From Allolobophora icterica (taxonomy: Eukaryota; Annelida; Clitellata; Crassiclitellata; Lumbricidae), in NCBI GenBank assembly GCA_963556255.1, contig OY744609.1, forward strand, positions 1,222,216 through 1,286,215: a stretch of DNA of 64,000 nucleotides, in the 5' to 3' direction. The notes under the pieces are model-generated. The model searched no databases. It was not told the DNA's origin and was given only the letters and a program-made list of their open reading frames with translations. The position numbers and the translations under genes are program-made. Positions 32,961 to 43,160 of the stretch are shown piece by piece; position 1 is the first letter of the stretch; each line of letters starts with the position of its first letter.

Positions 32961-35200
32961 GGAGTAGTAGTAGCTTCAGTTTAGCGACGCTGTGTGATAA
33001 TATAGACGACTAGCATCGCCATCCTCCTCTATCCAGGCGTGGGAGTGACACTGCCAGAGTTCGAGCAGTGGCGGAGTTGTATTTATTCGTACAGGACCGA
33101 TTGGAGAAGATATAACAGTTGAACGACATCTTATGACATCAAAGGCCGTTGACGTCATCTCACCTTCCCTCAAACCAAGAATTTATTCCATATTGTAATG
33201 TTAGTTGACTCAGTTGATAACGTTTATTTAACGAAACATGTATTACCAACATATTATAATATTTGGATGGTTCCAGGGTTTACCGACATCTTACAGCAAC
33301 AATGGCTGTTGAAGTCGACAGAAATTAGTTTGGCATATTACAGCTCTCTTAGCTCTCTATTTTATTATAATATTTAGCGCTTTGACTTATGTATATAGGT
33401 GAGAATGAGGTCTTGTTAAAGGTGTATAAAAGGACGTTCTCATTTCACATAGAAGTATCGATGTTTAACACCATCTGACGACTGAGATATGCCTGTCGAT
33501 GCTTTAATATGGTTTATTCGATTGGATTGTATTTCAAACACAACATAGCTGAATCAAGGGCAGTTGACATCAGCAGATATTATTTTTGAAACTGGTACTA
33601 CATCTCCATTTATAAATAAAAAAGTGCATGAACATAGAGTTGTAATTTAAAGTAAAAATTTCTAACTCATCCATCTTCGCCGCCAAAAGATGTCGCTAAA
33701 TATTGGACACTTAAACATGCATAAATGGTTGGTTGCCTTTGTTGTCATAAGATGTCGTTAAACTCTGAATCCATCCCAAACTTATATGACATCGAGTGAG
33801 GTAATCATTTGTCGTTGTCTTATGCGGTTTACCTTTTAAATATATTGCTAACATTTAATCTATTCTATTATGCAGCCAATGGAGCGATGACAAAATTTTT
33901 TATCGATTCTAGCGGGTTTTGTTGTCATAAGATGTCGTTAAACACTGCAGGCTAATCCATAAAAGTAATGAGTGAATGTGGAAGAGATACCGTTAGCAGA
34001 ATAAAAACCGATGTCAACGACTGATTTTAGAAACCTCTTTTAAGGTATCTCCTGCATTTATATAAATACATCAATTGCATGCTAGTTTTAAGTTGCTAAG
34101 TACAATACTTTCAGCATGATATCGTCCATCAGCTGCAATTTACAAACCGACTGAAAATCGCTCCTTCTCTACACTTACGGCATTCACGATGCGTCTTGTA
34201 TCGTAACTTATACAGCATCGGCCATAAATTTCAACCTGCTCGATTTTAATCCAAGTGCATTTATTCTTCCCGGACGGCAAATCTTTGATATCCCCCCAAA
34301 ATAATAACCTCTAATTGGGTGTAGAGTACACCATGCGCAATGCTTATTCAGCTGGTAACAAAATGATCATACATAAAAAACAGCCGCTGGAAGATTTATA
34401 GTCTTTGATCTTCGCGAATCATACTGCTCAAATCTTACTGTCCTAGGTGCGATTTATTTGCAAAACCCATACATGGACGCTGTGCGTTATTCCACGCGGC
34501 TGTAAGCAGTGCGAAACGAAAGTAAAAACGAGAAGCGTCTAAATAGAGGAACGTAAGACTAGTATTATACCCACGCCAAGGCTCGGCCGTCATGTTTCTC
34601 GTGGCGCCTCTCCTGTGCAAAAAGTGGTGATGGGTACGGTGGCAACCCAACGTCTAAAGTGTGGTTTAGAGGACGTGGTATAGCTATTAGTACCTCTCTT
34701 ACGCCAAAAAAGGGTGAAGTGTGAATTCAAGCCGCTATTTTGCATATGCTACTGCTATTCTCTGACTGTCTGCATGTCGCATTTCAACCTTCTTACAAGT
34801 AACTTAGATATGACGAGGACGAGAAACAGTGGCGCTAAAGAGCCAAAGGACAGACGCAGTAACTGCGAAGGTATTTGTCGTTGATGTTTAAAATACAAAT
34901 TAGCGACATTTTGCGATGAATTAAATAAATAAATTCCAGAAGTCTTATTAATTACGAAATTTACGAATATTCAATATATACCTCAGTATGTAACCGTTTT
35001 AAAGGTTTGTAAAGTGAAGCTATTGATTCTTTTGTAAAATGCGTTAATTGTTGATTTTAAACACGTGTTTGTATAGCTTATCAAAATTATATAAACAGCG
35101 CAGAGCGGTTTCGTAATTGAGAGGTCACTCGAACAGAGTCGTGCGTGCGTGCGCGCGTATCTTATTATTGTTATTAGTGGTAGTTTCCATTATATAAAAA
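32961..35200. repeat. Dispersed mosaic
   Basis: Box 3 (32970-33080), Box 2 (GTTGAACGACATCTTATGAC, about 33118-33137), Box 1 (GTTAAAGGTGTATAAAAGG, 33415-33433), reverse Box 2 copies (CATAAGATGTCGTTAAACTC near 33748; CATAAGATGTCGTTAAACAC near 33926), reverse Box 1 (TTTAGAAACCTCTTTTAAGG, 34027-34046), D fragment (34750-34990) and Box 1 copies at 34997-35016 and 35054-35095. Between 34110 and 34740 I see nothing recognisable. Confidence 0.6.
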
Positions 35201-35209
35201 CGACATCTT

Positions 35210-35412
35210 TGGGGGGCCCGATAGCGTATTGAATAACATCTGGCGTAGAGTGCGAGAGGTACAGAGATCGAGTCCCATAGGTGGACATGCTTTGTAGGCT
35301 GCAATTTGCGCCGTGTATTGCAGGCTGTCTGTTCTGTTAGTAGTTAAGATTTATCGCATAACATGTACTTGTACAGCGCAGTGCGTTTGCAGGCGCTTAA
35401 TTAAAGAATAAA

Positions 35413-35481
<69 letters not shown>
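35210..35481 (+). mobile_element. SINE2 variant, tail split by the RLE retrotransposon
   Basis: GATAGCGTATTGAATAACAT (box A region), CAGAGATCGAGTCCCATAGG (box B region), GCAGGCGCTTAATTAAAG and an (ATT)n tail from 35412. The rest of the tail is at 38821-38900. A 5-bp duplication ATCTT at 35205-35209 and 38902-38906 brackets SINE plus inserted element. The SINE itself sits inside a Box 2. Confidence 0.75.
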
Positions 35482-35482
<1 letters not shown>

Positions 35483-38400
35483 TAACAATAATGATTAAAT
35501 AATCTGAAGCGCCATCTCAGCGTCACTCAGTGAACAATTTATCGTGAAAATGTCGATGAGAAGCAGATGGCATTCCCGCGTTGGACAGCTATCGACAGTC
35601 TCTGAAACAGGTAGCTTGTCTCAAGCGTGTCCTGAGTTGAATCCGTCAGCCTATGTCCTAGTTCCAACACAAAATCCAATCCTTCGGAACTCCATGCACC
35701 ACTCGTCTCCACTGCAACCGCTACAAAAGCGTGCGTTCGGGTGATTGTGTCGTATTTGGATCTTTTGGCGGCGGCTGCCCGGTTTGCGGCCTCACCTGCT
35801 CCGGTTGATGTTGCAGCCAGATGTGACGCTGCATATGTGTTCGAAACGGTCACATCCCAAGTGAGGCACCTTCCGCATGACCACGGGATAAGCGTCACGC
35901 CGTCAGGTCGCTTGCCGTCCTCTCTGGTGAGGCCCAACGGTTCCTTCTGAGAAGGGATATTTGCTCTTCCAAACGATCTCCATATGACATCGTTGAGCAT
36001 GTTGTGCCGTTGATGTCTGCCAGCGTTTTTTCTGCAGACAAGACCGTGGAGTCCTCTGGCGTCAACTCTCTCGCCACACTGACACAAATGTGGTTCGCAC
36101 AGAGTCGTTCCAAGTCTAATTCCAACCGCGATCCGTATCACTTCATCGGACAAGCGGAGGCCCAATGCAGTGACCGGAGGAGCTAGCAACCAGTCTCCCG
36201 CGTGTGGTGCCCGAGAAGCTAAGAGACGAGCCCGGTCCAGTGCATTGTTCGCAGACTCGTGCAAAGTTGTCCACGCCTTATTTATCCAGCGGCTGTCCCA
36301 TTCTCTTTGACGATGAGCTGTAGATCCGGTTGGTGGATCCGCACTCGTGAGCGTTGTCCATGCTTTCAGTGCTGTGGTTACAAGATCGTCTGAGGCATCA
36401 GCTAGTTCTGGTGGCAGCATGTGTGCTTGGAGTTCGCCTGTGCTCGCAGCAGAAGCCAAGAAGGCAGAAAGTGCCAGCGTAGCAGCACAGCGTATCCCAA
36501 GGCCACCATCCTTCACCGGAAGGGATGCCTGAAGCCAATTCTCGTCCGACAGTTCCACGTTCAAAATTTTCGACAATCCATTTCGTAACAAAGAGTCAAA
36601 TCTTGTTAGACTAGGACAGTCGAAGCATAAGGCTGTGCGCATTGTGTAAAGGAGCTTTGGCACGCTCAATCCATTTCGTAACAGGATTAGAGCGTCATGC
36701 GAGTGAAGCATGGAGAGTCTCCCTACAGCTCGTTCCAGGTCATCCGCCTTCTTGTTTATCACCTTGTCGACGGTTGGTCCAGGCATCAGAGGTGAGCCCA
36801 ACAGCGTTGTCTCTCCTAATGGTATGTGTGTGAAGCCGTGGAACGAGGGATCGTCGATTTTATTTTCATGATTCTGAAAGACTATTTCGCATTTCGCGCG
36901 GTTTAGTTGAAGCCCAATCTTAGCTGACTCCTGAGCGATCAACTGAATATCTTGGGCCACCTCGTCCAACTTGCCTCCCAGTGTCAGATCGTCAAGGAAG
37001 GCCACTCTCAACTCCGATATCAGCTTTAACAGGATCGGCTGTACTGTGAGGCAGAATTCTAGGGGACCCATCGGATCACCCTGCTGAGTTCCTTCTTCTG
37101 ATCGAATAATATTTGATCCATGTCGTAACAAAGGTTTGCAGGAATATGCGGCATGTGCGAAACGGTAAAGTTCTGGTATGTCTCTTGCGACCGCTTCCAG
37201 GAGAGAGTCCCTGCGAAGAGTGTTAAATGCGTTGACAAAATCTAGTTTTACCAGAACTCCACCTGTTGGCATCGAGGTAACCCAGCGGCGGGTTGCGTGT
37301 ACTGCTGCTTCTGCGCCTCCTGGTATGCCAACCCCCAGTTGGATAGGGCCGAGCAGAGGAGACAATCTCGTAACAGCGTGGGTGTTCGCGCATTTAGCTG
37401 CTAGGCGTCGCAACGTGTATCCGACCGCGATTGGTCTGATGCCTCCGTCTTTCTTCTTCAGAGCAATCAGATTGGCCCCGTATATAATTTCGTTAACTTC
37501 GATCGGTAAGCTGCCTTCCAACATCAGATTGACCAACTCGCTCAGCTGGTGGATGAGGTTACAATCGCCTCCAACCGAAGTTAAGTCTTTGAGGTGTTGT
37601 GGAGTGATGCCGTCTGGACCAGCTGCCGAGCCTGCTGGAAACGAGGAGATGGCCTTGACGATCGATTGCTCTGAGATCCTCAACGGAGCAAACCGATCAG
37701 AAAGCTTTGGATCACAGATTGGTCTCCTGTCCGACGGAGCTGGCGGGTGCTTCGCCTTTAGTCCAGCCAACGTCTCAGGAGTGTCGGGAGCTGGTTCGTC
37801 TTCGCTGCAGATAAGGCGGATGGCAGCCTTGTAGTTACCATCTTCCAACTTGCTGGCTACTGCTGATGCAATGTATTTTGCCAAGTCACGTTCCCTCGGA
37901 GCTGTGCGACGAACTGCAGTTGGCTTATTTTCATCGTCGTCTGAATCGAATGCCGGTCCTTTCGAACGCCAGTTCGTTATTCTGGTGATAATTGTCCGCG
38001 TTAGCTTTCGTTTGATTCCCCCTCTTTTTGGCTTGGTCAAAATACATCCTCCAAAGGCTAAGAGGTCCGACCATTTCCCAGTGTCATCTGGCTTCCTTAC
38101 GACGGCCTCTACGAGTTCACCCAAAAGGGCGGCGCATGATGCTCTTGCTGATCGAGGAATTCTTTTGACGAGCGCGCCTCTTACGACAGGGTGCAAAAGG
38201 TTTGATACTGAAGGTACAGGAAAGGGTTGTCTGTCAGAATCTGGCTGTGTTTGGATGGGTATGTGATTTTCATTGTCTGCTGTAGAGGGGGGTGACAAAT
38301 TCGTGCTGCTGTGGGCTAGTATCTCTGCCGGTGGCTGGTTGGATCCGGGGCAGGGAGAAGACCTAGGCCCATGAAGATGAATGGTCCCATCCGATGAATG

Positions 38401-38820
38401 TGTTTTAAATTTTGCCCAGCATATGCGGCATGACCCTTTTCCCTTAGCGGGCTTCACATTCATGTTATGTCTCAAGGGATAAGAATTTATTCAAACGAAA
38501 CTAAAGTAAACAGTTAGGCTCTTCCTTCAAAAGATAATGTGTTGCCATGGCAATGATGACGTCGCCGGCCATTTAAACACGATTTGGCGAAATTTGAAGT
38601 TTGCGATGATCGCTGATGGTAATAACAAAGTTTTCAAACCGAACCATTCCAAATCCTGAGCGACTCGACCTCGACAGACAAAGTATCCGAAGTCACGAGA
38701 TGTTAACTTAATAATAAATATAAAAATCCAACTGTGACGCCGACGCAAGCCGAAGAATTCACATAAATTGCGCAACGTTTGAAAACCTCGACTGATGCCG
38801 CCAACCGATCAACCGCTTCA
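35482..38820 (-). mobile_element. RLE-type non-LTR retrotransposon, apparently full length
   Basis: About 3.34 kb on the minus strand, bounded on both sides by (ATT)n. The 5' UTR is about 345 bp (38476-38820), then one long ORF, then a short 3' UTR of about 57 bp with GAGTGACGCTGAGATGGCGC, ending in an AT-rich junction with (AAT)n. GC content is well above the surroundings. An undamaged ORF and defined ends suggest a recent insertion. Precise ends are uncertain by a few bases because the target is a simple repeat. Confidence 0.88.
35539..38475 (-). CDS. RLE non-LTR retrotransposon polyprotein, 978 aa
   Basis: Single protein for target-primed reverse transcription. Residues 16-42: zinc-finger-like CRIC ... 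HLH ... PCPGS, a likely nucleic-acid-binding head. RT domain about 260-540: AAGPDGITPQHL near 284-295; motif A LVKLDFVNAFN with Asp412; motif B GTQQGDPMGP at 462-471; motif C FLDD at 493-496 in place of the usual YADD. Thumb and connector about 540-790. Zinc knuckle C798-x-C800-x9-H810-x3-C814. Restriction-like endonuclease: RPDG at 856-859 and WDVTV at 873-877, with downstream Lys candidates K904/K907, ending in FQRLSIAVQRGNA. Domain order (finger, RT, CCHC, RLE) is that of R2/R4/NeSL-type elements; there is no APE domain. Start chosen at the first Met; Met5 is an alternative. No internal stop. Exact clade not determined. Confidence 0.93.
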   Translation of the reverse strand: MRHNMNVKPAKGKGSCRICWAKFKTHSSDGTIHLHGPRSSPCPGSNQPPAEILAHSSTNLSPPSTADNENHIPIQTQPDSDRQPFPVPSVSNLLHPVVRGALVKRIPRSARASCAALLGELVEAVVRKPDDTGKWSDLLAFGGCILTKPKRGGIKRKLTRTIITRITNWRSKGPAFDSDDDENKPTAVRRTAPRERDLAKYIASAVASKLEDGNYKAAIRLICSEDEPAPDTPETLAGLKAKHPPAPSDRRPICDPKLSDRFAPLRISEQSIVKAISSFPAGSAAGPDGITPQHLKDLTSVGGDCNLIHQLSELVNLMLEGSLPIEVNEIIYGANLIALKKKDGGIRPIAVGYTLRRLAAKCANTHAVTRLSPLLGPIQLGVGIPGGAEAAVHATRRWVTSMPTGGVLVKLDFVNAFNTLRRDSLLEAVARDIPELYRFAHAAYSCKPLLRHGSNIIRSEEGTQQGDPMGPLEFCLTVQPILLKLISELRVAFLDDLTLGGKLDEVAQDIQLIAQESAKIGLQLNRAKCEIVFQNHENKIDDPSFHGFTHIPLGETTLLGSPLMPGPTVDKVINKKADDLERAVGRLSMLHSHDALILLRNGLSVPKLLYTMRTALCFDCPSLTRFDSLLRNGLSKILNVELSDENWLQASLPVKDGGLGIRCAATLALSAFLASAASTGELQAHMLPPELADASDDLVTTALKAWTTLTSADPPTGSTAHRQREWDSRWINKAWTTLHESANNALDRARLLASRAPHAGDWLLAPPVTALGLRLSDEVIRIAVGIRLGTTLCEPHLCQCGERVDARGLHGLVCRKNAGRHQRHNMLNDVIWRSFGRANIPSQKEPLGLTREDGKRPDGVTLIPWSCGRCLTWDVTVSNTYAASHLAATSTGAGEAANRAAAAKRSKYDTITRTHAFVAVAVETSGAWSSEGLDFVLELGHRLTDSTQDTLETSYLFQRLSIAVQRGNAICFSSTFSR

Positions 38821-38821
38821 A

Positions 38822-38889
<68 letters not shown>

Positions 38890-38910
38890 ATTATTAATAT
38901 TATCTTATGA
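38821..38910 (+). repeat. (ATT)n, right half of the split SINE tail
   Basis: (ATT)n to about 38880, a few irregular AT bases, then ATCTTATGACTGCTAGGGCA, which resumes the Box 2 interrupted at 35209. Confidence 0.85.
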
Positions 38911-39300
38911 CTGCTAGGGCAGTTGACGTCGACCTTACCTTACCTATAGGCTATTATGTTCAGTAAGTAAGAGGCAGTATTTTCATGTATACTTTGCATG
39001 AAAGTGAGATTCACATGTGTTAGCTAATTCTAATATTAAAAGAGAATGTGTTTCAATCAAACCAAGTGCCCATGTAATTATGTGTTTAATAGTAAAGTAA
39101 GTTCGAAGTCATAGGTCCAAATCACTGCAAGATGTCGTAAAAATACTGGACGCTAATTCATTAAAGTAAGTAAGTAAGTAAGTAGGTAAGTAAGCATATT
39201 CTTTATCAACACCAACTACCTATACCGCACTTTGGTTTACATACAGTTTATACAAAATAAAGCATTCTTGTCAAAAATGTTTGCCTCATTAAATTGTCCG
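38911..39300. repeat. Dispersed repeat and GTAA tail
   Basis: Box 2 remainder, then the family that also gave rise to the 82-bp minisatellite (CATGTAATTATGTGTTTAAT, about 39072-39091), reverse Box 2 (GCAAGATGTCGTAAAAATAC). AAGTAAGTAAGTAAGTAGGT (39166 on) and a 3' UTR-like stretch (CCGCACTTTGGTTTACATAC) match the LINE end at 57.05-57.1 kb. Confidence 0.65.
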
Positions 39301-39306
39301 CTCTAG

Positions 39307-39453
39307 GCATTAAATTGGTTTCTAACCTATCTTGAAAATCGTTCTCAATTTGTCTCGATTGATGACTGTATCTCAGATTTGAGATCTATTAAATTCGGGA
39401 TTCCTCAAGGTTCAAACCTTAGCCCCCTTCTATTTCTAATTTACGTGAATGCC
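39307..39453 (+). pseudogene. Reverse transcriptase fragment, jockey/CR1-like
   Basis: A 49-codon open segment reads WFLTYLENRSQFVSIDD, then FGIPQGSNLSPLLFLIYVNA, which is RT motif B with the preceding helix. Nothing before or after belongs to the same frame. Domains A and C are missing. Confidence 0.85.
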
Positions 39454-39529
39454 AAACGTCTCCCCATCTACGTATTTTGTACTATTTGGTGACGTCTGAA
39501 ACATCTTCTTCACCCACAACTCTTTAGAT

Positions 39530-39745
39530 ATCTTATTCCGGAAAGTTAACTTTGAACTCAACTCCAGTTTCCCGCTGCTATTGAGTGTTTGTACATTCCA
39601 CGTGCCAATTTTCAGGGTTTCTTTGGCCACCCTTAGCTTTCTGGTAACCAATTTTTCGACCCAGCCCCGGTTACCCGACTGGGGACGCGGACCTTTTTCA
39701 ACCGGGCGACGTCAGGGCCGGCATCCTTTCTTCTGTTTGTGTGTC
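39530..39745 (-). pseudogene. APE endonuclease N-terminus of an RTE/jockey-like LINE
   Basis: Minus-strand frame gives LRVAKETLKIGTWNVQTLNS and GKLEL, the first block (Asn) of an APE-type retrotransposon endonuclease. Upstream on the minus strand is a Gly/Arg/Pro-rich lead. Similarity ends after about 30 codons of the domain. It lies in opposite orientation to the RT fragment just to its left. Confidence 0.75.
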
Positions 39746-40203
39746 AACATGCGATTGATTTCTGTCGTGTTTGTTTTTTACGATCGGTAGTATCTGCACC
39801 CTACCGATCAACCCTCCTCCTTTTTCCAGGCTTGGGACTGGCACAGGTTATTCCTGTGGCGGAGTTAAGTGGACTTTTACACTTCGTTATATCGTACTGA
39901 TGTTTTAGGACATCTGAAAACTGCCAGGGACATTGGCACCCACTTAACTTATAGCTTACTCATCATAGATGAGGAATCTACTTAAAGTCATCGGTTGAAG
40001 CCATCGCAAGATGTCGTTACATATCGGACGCACAGGCAAAATATTGATGACTGGATGCAGTCTGCACCACAATAAACAGAATGCACGCCACGTTTTATAC
40101 ACCTCTTTTAAAGGATTTCCCAACACTATATAAATAGAATGCAAACCAATTGAAATTTTTCAGACACCTCTCTTAAGTGTTTTCCTACCACTATATAAAA
40201 GAC
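39746..40203. repeat. Dispersed mosaic
   Basis: Box 3 (39805-39870, CTTGGGACTGGCACAGG), J fragment (TTTTAGGACATCTGAAAACT), reverse Box 2 (GCAAGATGTCGTTACATATC), two reverse Box 1 sites with TATA (ATACACCTCTTTTAAAGG at 40100-40117 with CTATATAAAT; AGACACCTCTCTTAAGTG at 40161-40178 with CTATATAAAAG). Confidence 0.7.
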
Positions 40204-40460
40204 GCAGTTACGTACAATGTCATAGAATGTCACACCATTTAAAGCATTATATCACACCATTTAAAGCATTAAAGCATTATATCACACCATTTAAAGCATT
40301 ATATCTAATGTTGTTTGAGATTATAATACTCTGGTTGACACTTTTAAATGGTGTCTTTCGGACGCTATAAGTATCTTGTTTTCTGTAAATTGCATTTATG
40401 AATTGTCGTCAACGGCCTTTGATGCCATAAGACGACGTAAAATGTTTGGATTAATAATAA
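40204..40460 (-). repeat. H-family repeat, rearranged head-to-head with a triplication
   Basis: The left part is in plus orientation with CACACCATTTAAAGCATTAT present three times (about 40231-40305). After about 40325 the sequence switches to minus orientation (GACACTTTTAAATGGTGTCT, CGTCAACGGCCTTTGATGCC, CATAAGACGACG). The minus part is nearly identical to the complement of 2810-2920. Confidence 0.8.
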
Positions 40461-41038
40461 AAAGGAATTGTGTTGGGTGAAGAATTGTTCCATAAAGTTG
40501 ACGTTGAACTATTTTAACATTACCAAATCTAATACAATTCAATGTAAAGACTTCTATGGCGCCGTGACCACGAAGTCCAATGCACCAGCCGATAGTTGGT
40601 TCCAGTACAAAAATAAATATCCACTGGAGATGGGAATTCGAAATCACCAGCTGTAATATTATCACCAGGAGATTTCGGAGATTAAAATACAATGACCAAG
40701 TCACTTCTATTCAACTTTTCAAACTAATGTCAGTCATTAGCACAGATCTAAGGAGACTAAAATTAATTTCTTTGAGTAAAAAGTTAAAGCATCAATTGAT
40801 TTTTGCGACATTCTGTGAAGACCTTTGCGAGCGACTCAACTTAATCTCTAATAACAAAAGTTTCCGAAACTTTCTCGAAGATGAATTTCATTGGTTGTTT
40901 AGTGCTGTTAACGACACTGTGTTATAATAAAGATGAGTAGCGTCGCCAGCCTACTTACTTCAGGTTTTGGTCTGGCGCACGACATTTCGGGGAGTGGTGA
41001 GGTTGAATTTTATTGAACGCTGAACATATATATATATA
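40461..41038 (+). repeat. LINE-C tail and Box 3
   Basis: ACTTCTATGGCGCCGTGACC (E/LINE-C junction block), LINE-C tail (40705-40800), Box 3 (40895-41010) with a degraded GGTTTTGGTCTGGCGCACGA. Confidence 0.65.
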
Positions 41039-42056
41039 GGGTGACACGAAAGTTCGTTCACCGTTTTCAAAATGCGTTCTCTCAATAACGGCTGCATATT
41101 TCTTTATAATATTTTGTCAGTACATAGATAAGTCAAACGAAAGATACTGGTAAGAATTTGATTATGATCCGGTCCGTGTTTGCCATTATTTATAAGAAAA
41201 TATAGAGACCACCCGTTTTTGCGGAAAAAACTGCGTTCATCAAATTAACACAGTAAAGGAAATGTGTAGCCTCGTACACAATAAGACACTGTTGTTATCT
41301 AGGACATACAGACGTAGGCTATTGGCGTACAGTATCTCATTTCTGCTTAATGACATCACCAACATTCTTGAACAGATTGTGAAGCCAGCGTTCGAGAGAG
41401 AAAATGACAACGGCAGTGTCATGCAACGAAAGTTATTTCTTGACAATGATCGAGGAGTATTTCAGCAGGATGGTGCACGCTGTCATACATCAGCTGTGAC
41501 GACGAAGTGGCTAGACGAAAACCTCCCGTCACACATAAAGCCGAAGGATTGGCCACCCAACTCTCCGGACCTCTCTCCTATTGATAACTTGTGGAGTATT
41601 TTATCTCTCAGCGTTTATAAAGATCCTGAGCTAAAAAAAACGTTGATCAGCTCAAACGTCGCCTCCAACGAGCGTGGAGATCGATAGCAATTAGGACACT
41701 TCAGACGCTGATCCAGTCTATGCCGGATAGAGTCAGTGCTGTCATTAAGCAGAAAGGACATACTGTACGCTAATAGCTCACGTCTGTATGTCCTAGGTAA
41801 CAACAGTGTCTTATTGTGTACGACGCTACACATTTCCTTTACTGTGTTAATTTGATGAACGCAGTTTTTTCCGCAAAAACTGGTGGTCTTTACATTTTCT
41901 TATAAATAATGGCAACCACGGACCGGATCATAATCAAATTCTTACCAGTATCTTTCGTTTGACTTATCTATGTACTGACAAAATATTATAAAGAAATATG
42001 CAGCCGTTACTGAGACAACGAATTTTGAAAACGGTGAACGAACTTTCGTGTCACCC
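41039..42056. mobile_element. Tc1/mariner-superfamily element with ~328-bp inverted arms
   Basis: Ends GGGTGACACGAAAGTTCG and its complement, flanked by TA on both sides. Left (41039-~41366) and right (~41729-42056) arms are inverted copies of each other over about 328 bp without net indels. The right arm includes the last codons of the transposase, so the left arm carries an inverted copy of that coding end. The N-terminal DNA-binding half of the transposase is absent. This looks like a fold-back derivative of a longer parent. Confidence 0.9.
41367..41773 (+). pseudogene. Mariner-type transposase, C-terminal catalytic part (DD37D)
   Basis: The frame from about 41373 holds FQQDGARCHTSAVTTKWL and DWPPNSPDLSPIDNLW, giving the second and third catalytic acids D ... 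D spaced by 37 residues. The first Asp and the HTH region are missing. A one-base frame change at the A-run near 41631-41639 separates this from the final segment, which ends with KQKGHTVR and a stop at about 41773, inside the right inverted arm. Non-functional. DD37D spacing is typical of the maT group; assignment rests on spacing only. Confidence 0.88.
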
Positions 42057-42085
42057 TATATATATATAAGAGAGGTGCTTAAAAT

Positions 42086-42126
<41 letters not shown>
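42086..42126. repeat. (TA)n microsatellite
   Basis: TA run just outside the mariner, continuous in style with the TA target region on its left. Confidence 0.9.
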
Positions 42127-42128
<2 letters not shown>

Positions 42129-42415
42129 AGATTGGAGTTGAGAATGAAGAGTCGTTAAAACAAACTGCGACAAGAATGAAGCTAAGGTTCTTTGGACATG
42201 TTATGCGATCTGATGGTCTGGAGAAGGAAATGATGCTGGCGTGCGGTGAGGGGAGGAGAAGACTGGGTCGCCCAAGGAGGAGATGGATGGATGAGATACA
42301 AGATGTAACTGGCATGAATTTGGCGGAATTGAGACTTGTCATCGAATAGGAGACGGTGGAGTGTGTTCACCAGGACGATCGCTAGAGCTTCACGAGCTGA
42401 CAGCACAAGGTGATA
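42127..42415 (+). pseudogene. RTE-type LINE, C-terminal fragment
   Basis: Frame reads MKLRFFGHVMRSDGLEKEMM, RRRLGRPRRRWMDEI, TGMNLAEL, then an in-frame stop, with the expected ending in another frame. Same domain as 3960-4295 and 22605-22925, but a different subfamily (HVMRSDGLEKEMM type). Confidence 0.8.
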
Positions 42416-42685
42416 TATATATTATATTTAATTGGACACATATTAAGAGGAGATATTAATTTTAAGCACCTCTCTTTGAAGTTTTGTAGGTACCATAAAA
42501 GCTCAATTGTTTAACTTAAACACCTCTTTTTAGAATACTACTGTTACTATATAGTCAGGGTTCATTAGCGAACCATTATTATCTTTAATGTCGGAACATG
42601 TCGATTGCTTGACCTACGAACTGTCACAAAATAAGAACTCTATTACGAAATTTAATAAATTTAATTTAATTTAATTTTGTTAATC
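42416..42685 (-). repeat. Reverse Box 1 pair and E fragment
   Basis: TTTTAAGCACCTCTCTTTGA (42459-42478) and CTTAAACACCTCTTTTTAGA (42515-42534), each followed by a TATA-like site. Then ACGAACTGTCACAAAATAAG from the E family. Confidence 0.7.
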
Positions 42686-42693
42686 CGTTAAGG

Positions 42694-43059
42694 CAGTGGT
42701 GCACAACGTCCGGTCTGCTGGTCAAATATACAGACGAGTATACAGACGACTCGTCATGTGGCGCGCGATGTCCAACAGGAGAAGCGAATATTTAGCCTAT
42801 TTTAAGAGCCAGTACTGACATTAAGCCTACAGGGACTTGCGTTCTGTGGTCACCGGAAAAAAACTCTCTCAGTATTATAGTAATATAGAAGTACTCTGAG
42901 TCCACTTTATAACTCTTTATGTTTACTTTATATGTGTTTTACTGCACACGGCATCTTTATAAAATTTGGCATGCATTCATCTGAACTAAGCTGTTTGGCC
43001 CATTAAGGGTTTAAGAAATCGTTTAGTGGCCCTTGGTAGAAAAAAGTTGTGCACCACTG
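42694..43059. mobile_element. hAT MITE, 366 bp
   Basis: Ends CAGTGGTGCACAACGT and its complement AAGTTGTGCACCACTG. Flanks CGTTAAGG (42686-42693) and CGTTAAAA (43060-43067) are a slightly diverged 8-bp target duplication. Subterminal GGCCC/GGGCC-type motifs. Inserted in an E-family repeat between AATC and AAATTCCAG. Confidence 0.85.
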
Positions 43060-43067
43060 CGTTAAAA

Positions 43068-43160
43068 ATTCCAGTTTTCAGAAATAAAAAATGAGCCGAG
43101 TTATATTTAGTTTAATATCATCAGACAATGCGAAGATGAATTCAAAAACCCTCAAAACCG
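43068..43160 (+). repeat. E-family repeat
   Basis: TTTCAGAAATAAAAAATGAG and ATGCGAAGATGAATTCAAAA resume the E family interrupted by the MITE; the LINE insertion starts just after. Confidence 0.7.

Noticed and set aside
34435..34650. 71-codon minus-strand frame
   Set aside because: No family motif, no supporting signals; length is within chance expectation.
35544..38266. Several plus-strand frames, the longest 218 codons
   Set aside because: Antisense shadows of the 978-codon retrotransposon ORF.
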